Position numbers and translations under genes: made by a program. From CAVTZP01 sp964456815 (GTDB lineage: Bacteria > Chloroflexota > Dehalococcoidia > Dehalococcoidales > BS750m-G39), in assembly GCA_964456815.1 (NCBI GenBank), contig CAYWCO010000067.1, positions 1 to 6,344 on the forward strand: 6,344 bases of DNA. Direction: 5' to 3'. Positions within the stretch are counted from its first letter, which is position 1, and every line of letters starts with the position of its first letter. A model generated the notes under the pieces. It saw only the letters and a program-made list of their open reading frames with translations. It made no database searches and had not been told where the DNA came from. Below are positions 5,942 to 6,344 of the stretch, piece by piece.

Positions 5942-6344
5942 ATAATGATATGAATTTAATACAGGCCTGGTTTCCTTCACTATTCTAAATCTCTTTCTGA
6001 GTAATTTCCGGACTTTTTTAGCTGAGTAGTTTTTTCTACCCATTTCCCAATAATGTTCCCCAGAAAATTTAAAGCCAAAAAGAAAATAAGGTATGCTAAA
6101 GAATAAATTTATAAAAGGTTTTTTTAGAATTCTGCGACTTAGTGGAAATTTAAATGTAAATTCAATAAAAGCTGCGGAATAAGGAATAGAAATAACAACA
6201 TACTTCTTTGTAATTCTTTGTAATTCTCTTAAAGCTTTATCAACATCGTCCCATGGTAAATGTTCCAGGACTTCATATGCTAATATAACGTCGTAAGAAT
6301 TATCTTTAAAAGGAAGCTCTCTGATAACTGAGACGTAAGCAGGT
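5921..6344 (-). CDS. Class I SAM-dependent methyltransferase, C-terminal part (N-terminus outside window)
   Basis: An open frame runs from the right edge (first full codon at 6343) for 140 codons to TAA at 5923-5921. It has no start codon in the window because the gene continues beyond it. Visible residues 10-30 contain LPF-KDNSYDVILAYEVLEHLP, the segment that follows strand 4 in Methyltransf_11-type enzymes, where YDVI and EVLEH are typical. KKYVVISIP follows at the next strand. The tail GEHYWEMGRKNYS resembles that of small methyltransferases found in polysaccharide or lipid modification loci. The SAM-binding glycine motif lies off-window. The substrate is unknown. Composition differs strongly from the rest of the window: about 29% GC, 8 of 11 Arg codons AGA and 7 of 14 Leu codons TTA. 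This suggests recent acquisition or a neighbouring foreign island. Confidence 0.85.
   Translation of the reverse strand, partial: PAYVSVIRELPFKDNSYDVILAYEVLEHLPWDDVDKALRELQRITKKYVVISIPYSAAFIEFTFKFPLSRRILKKPFINLFFSIPYFLFGFKFSGEHYWEMGRKNYSAKKVRKLLRKRFRIVKETRPVLNSYHYFFILEK
6204..6226. repeat. Short 10-bp tandem repeat inside the methyltransferase
   Basis: The plus strand reads TTCTTTGTAA about 2.3 times in a row. It lies within coding sequence and encodes part of the ELQRITKK region on the minus strand. Because the unit is not a multiple of three, a copy-number change would shift the frame. The repeat is short and may be chance in AT-rich DNA. Confidence 0.5.

Overview
The window looks like a chromosomal housekeeping segment of a bacterium, most likely Chloroflexota and perhaps a Dehalococcoidia-like lineage. 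That assignment is an inference. It rests on tight operons at moderately high GC, an archaeal-type UPF0200 P-loop kinase coupled to a ComEB-type dCMP deaminase, and a CCA/poly(A)-polymerase family protein without an HD domain. No marker gene (rRNA, ribosomal protein) is present to confirm it.

Layout: (A) 20-2011, minus strand, an apparent three-gene operon read right to left: UPF0200 kinase-like protein (GTG start), dCMP deaminase (4-nt ATGA overlap), then a YegS/DgkB-type lipid kinase after a 55-nt gap. (B) 2012-2095, an 84-nt divergent control region with two back-to-back promoters. (C) 2096-3358, plus strand, a lone class II tRNA nucleotidyltransferase/poly(A) polymerase family gene with almost no 5' leader. 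(D) 3323-5843, minus strand, a second compact operon read right to left: NAD-type short-chain dehydrogenase, ksgA (8-nt gap), ispE (4-nt overlap). The 3' end of ispE overlaps the 3' end of the plus-strand gene by 36 bp. (E) 5844-5920, a 77-nt gap with a strong Shine-Dalgarno site and a weak promoter candidate. (F) 5921-6344, minus strand, the C-terminal 140 residues of a class I SAM methyltransferase, cut by the window edge. It is about 29% GC by hand count, in sharp contrast with everything to its left.

Functionally, the genes cover deoxynucleotide supply (dCMP to dUMP), tRNA 3'-end maintenance (or RNA tailing), 16S rRNA maturation (KsgA), the MEP isoprenoid pathway (IspE), lipid phosphorylation and an unassigned dehydrogenase. 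I see no rRNA or tRNA gene, CRISPR array, insertion sequence or attachment site, and no convincing intrinsic terminator. I also found no new multi-gene system. The points most worth a second look are the AT-rich methyltransferase at the right edge, the mutually exclusive-looking divergent promoters with a nearly leaderless transcript, and the translational coupling of the uncharacterised UPF0200 kinase to dCMP deaminase.
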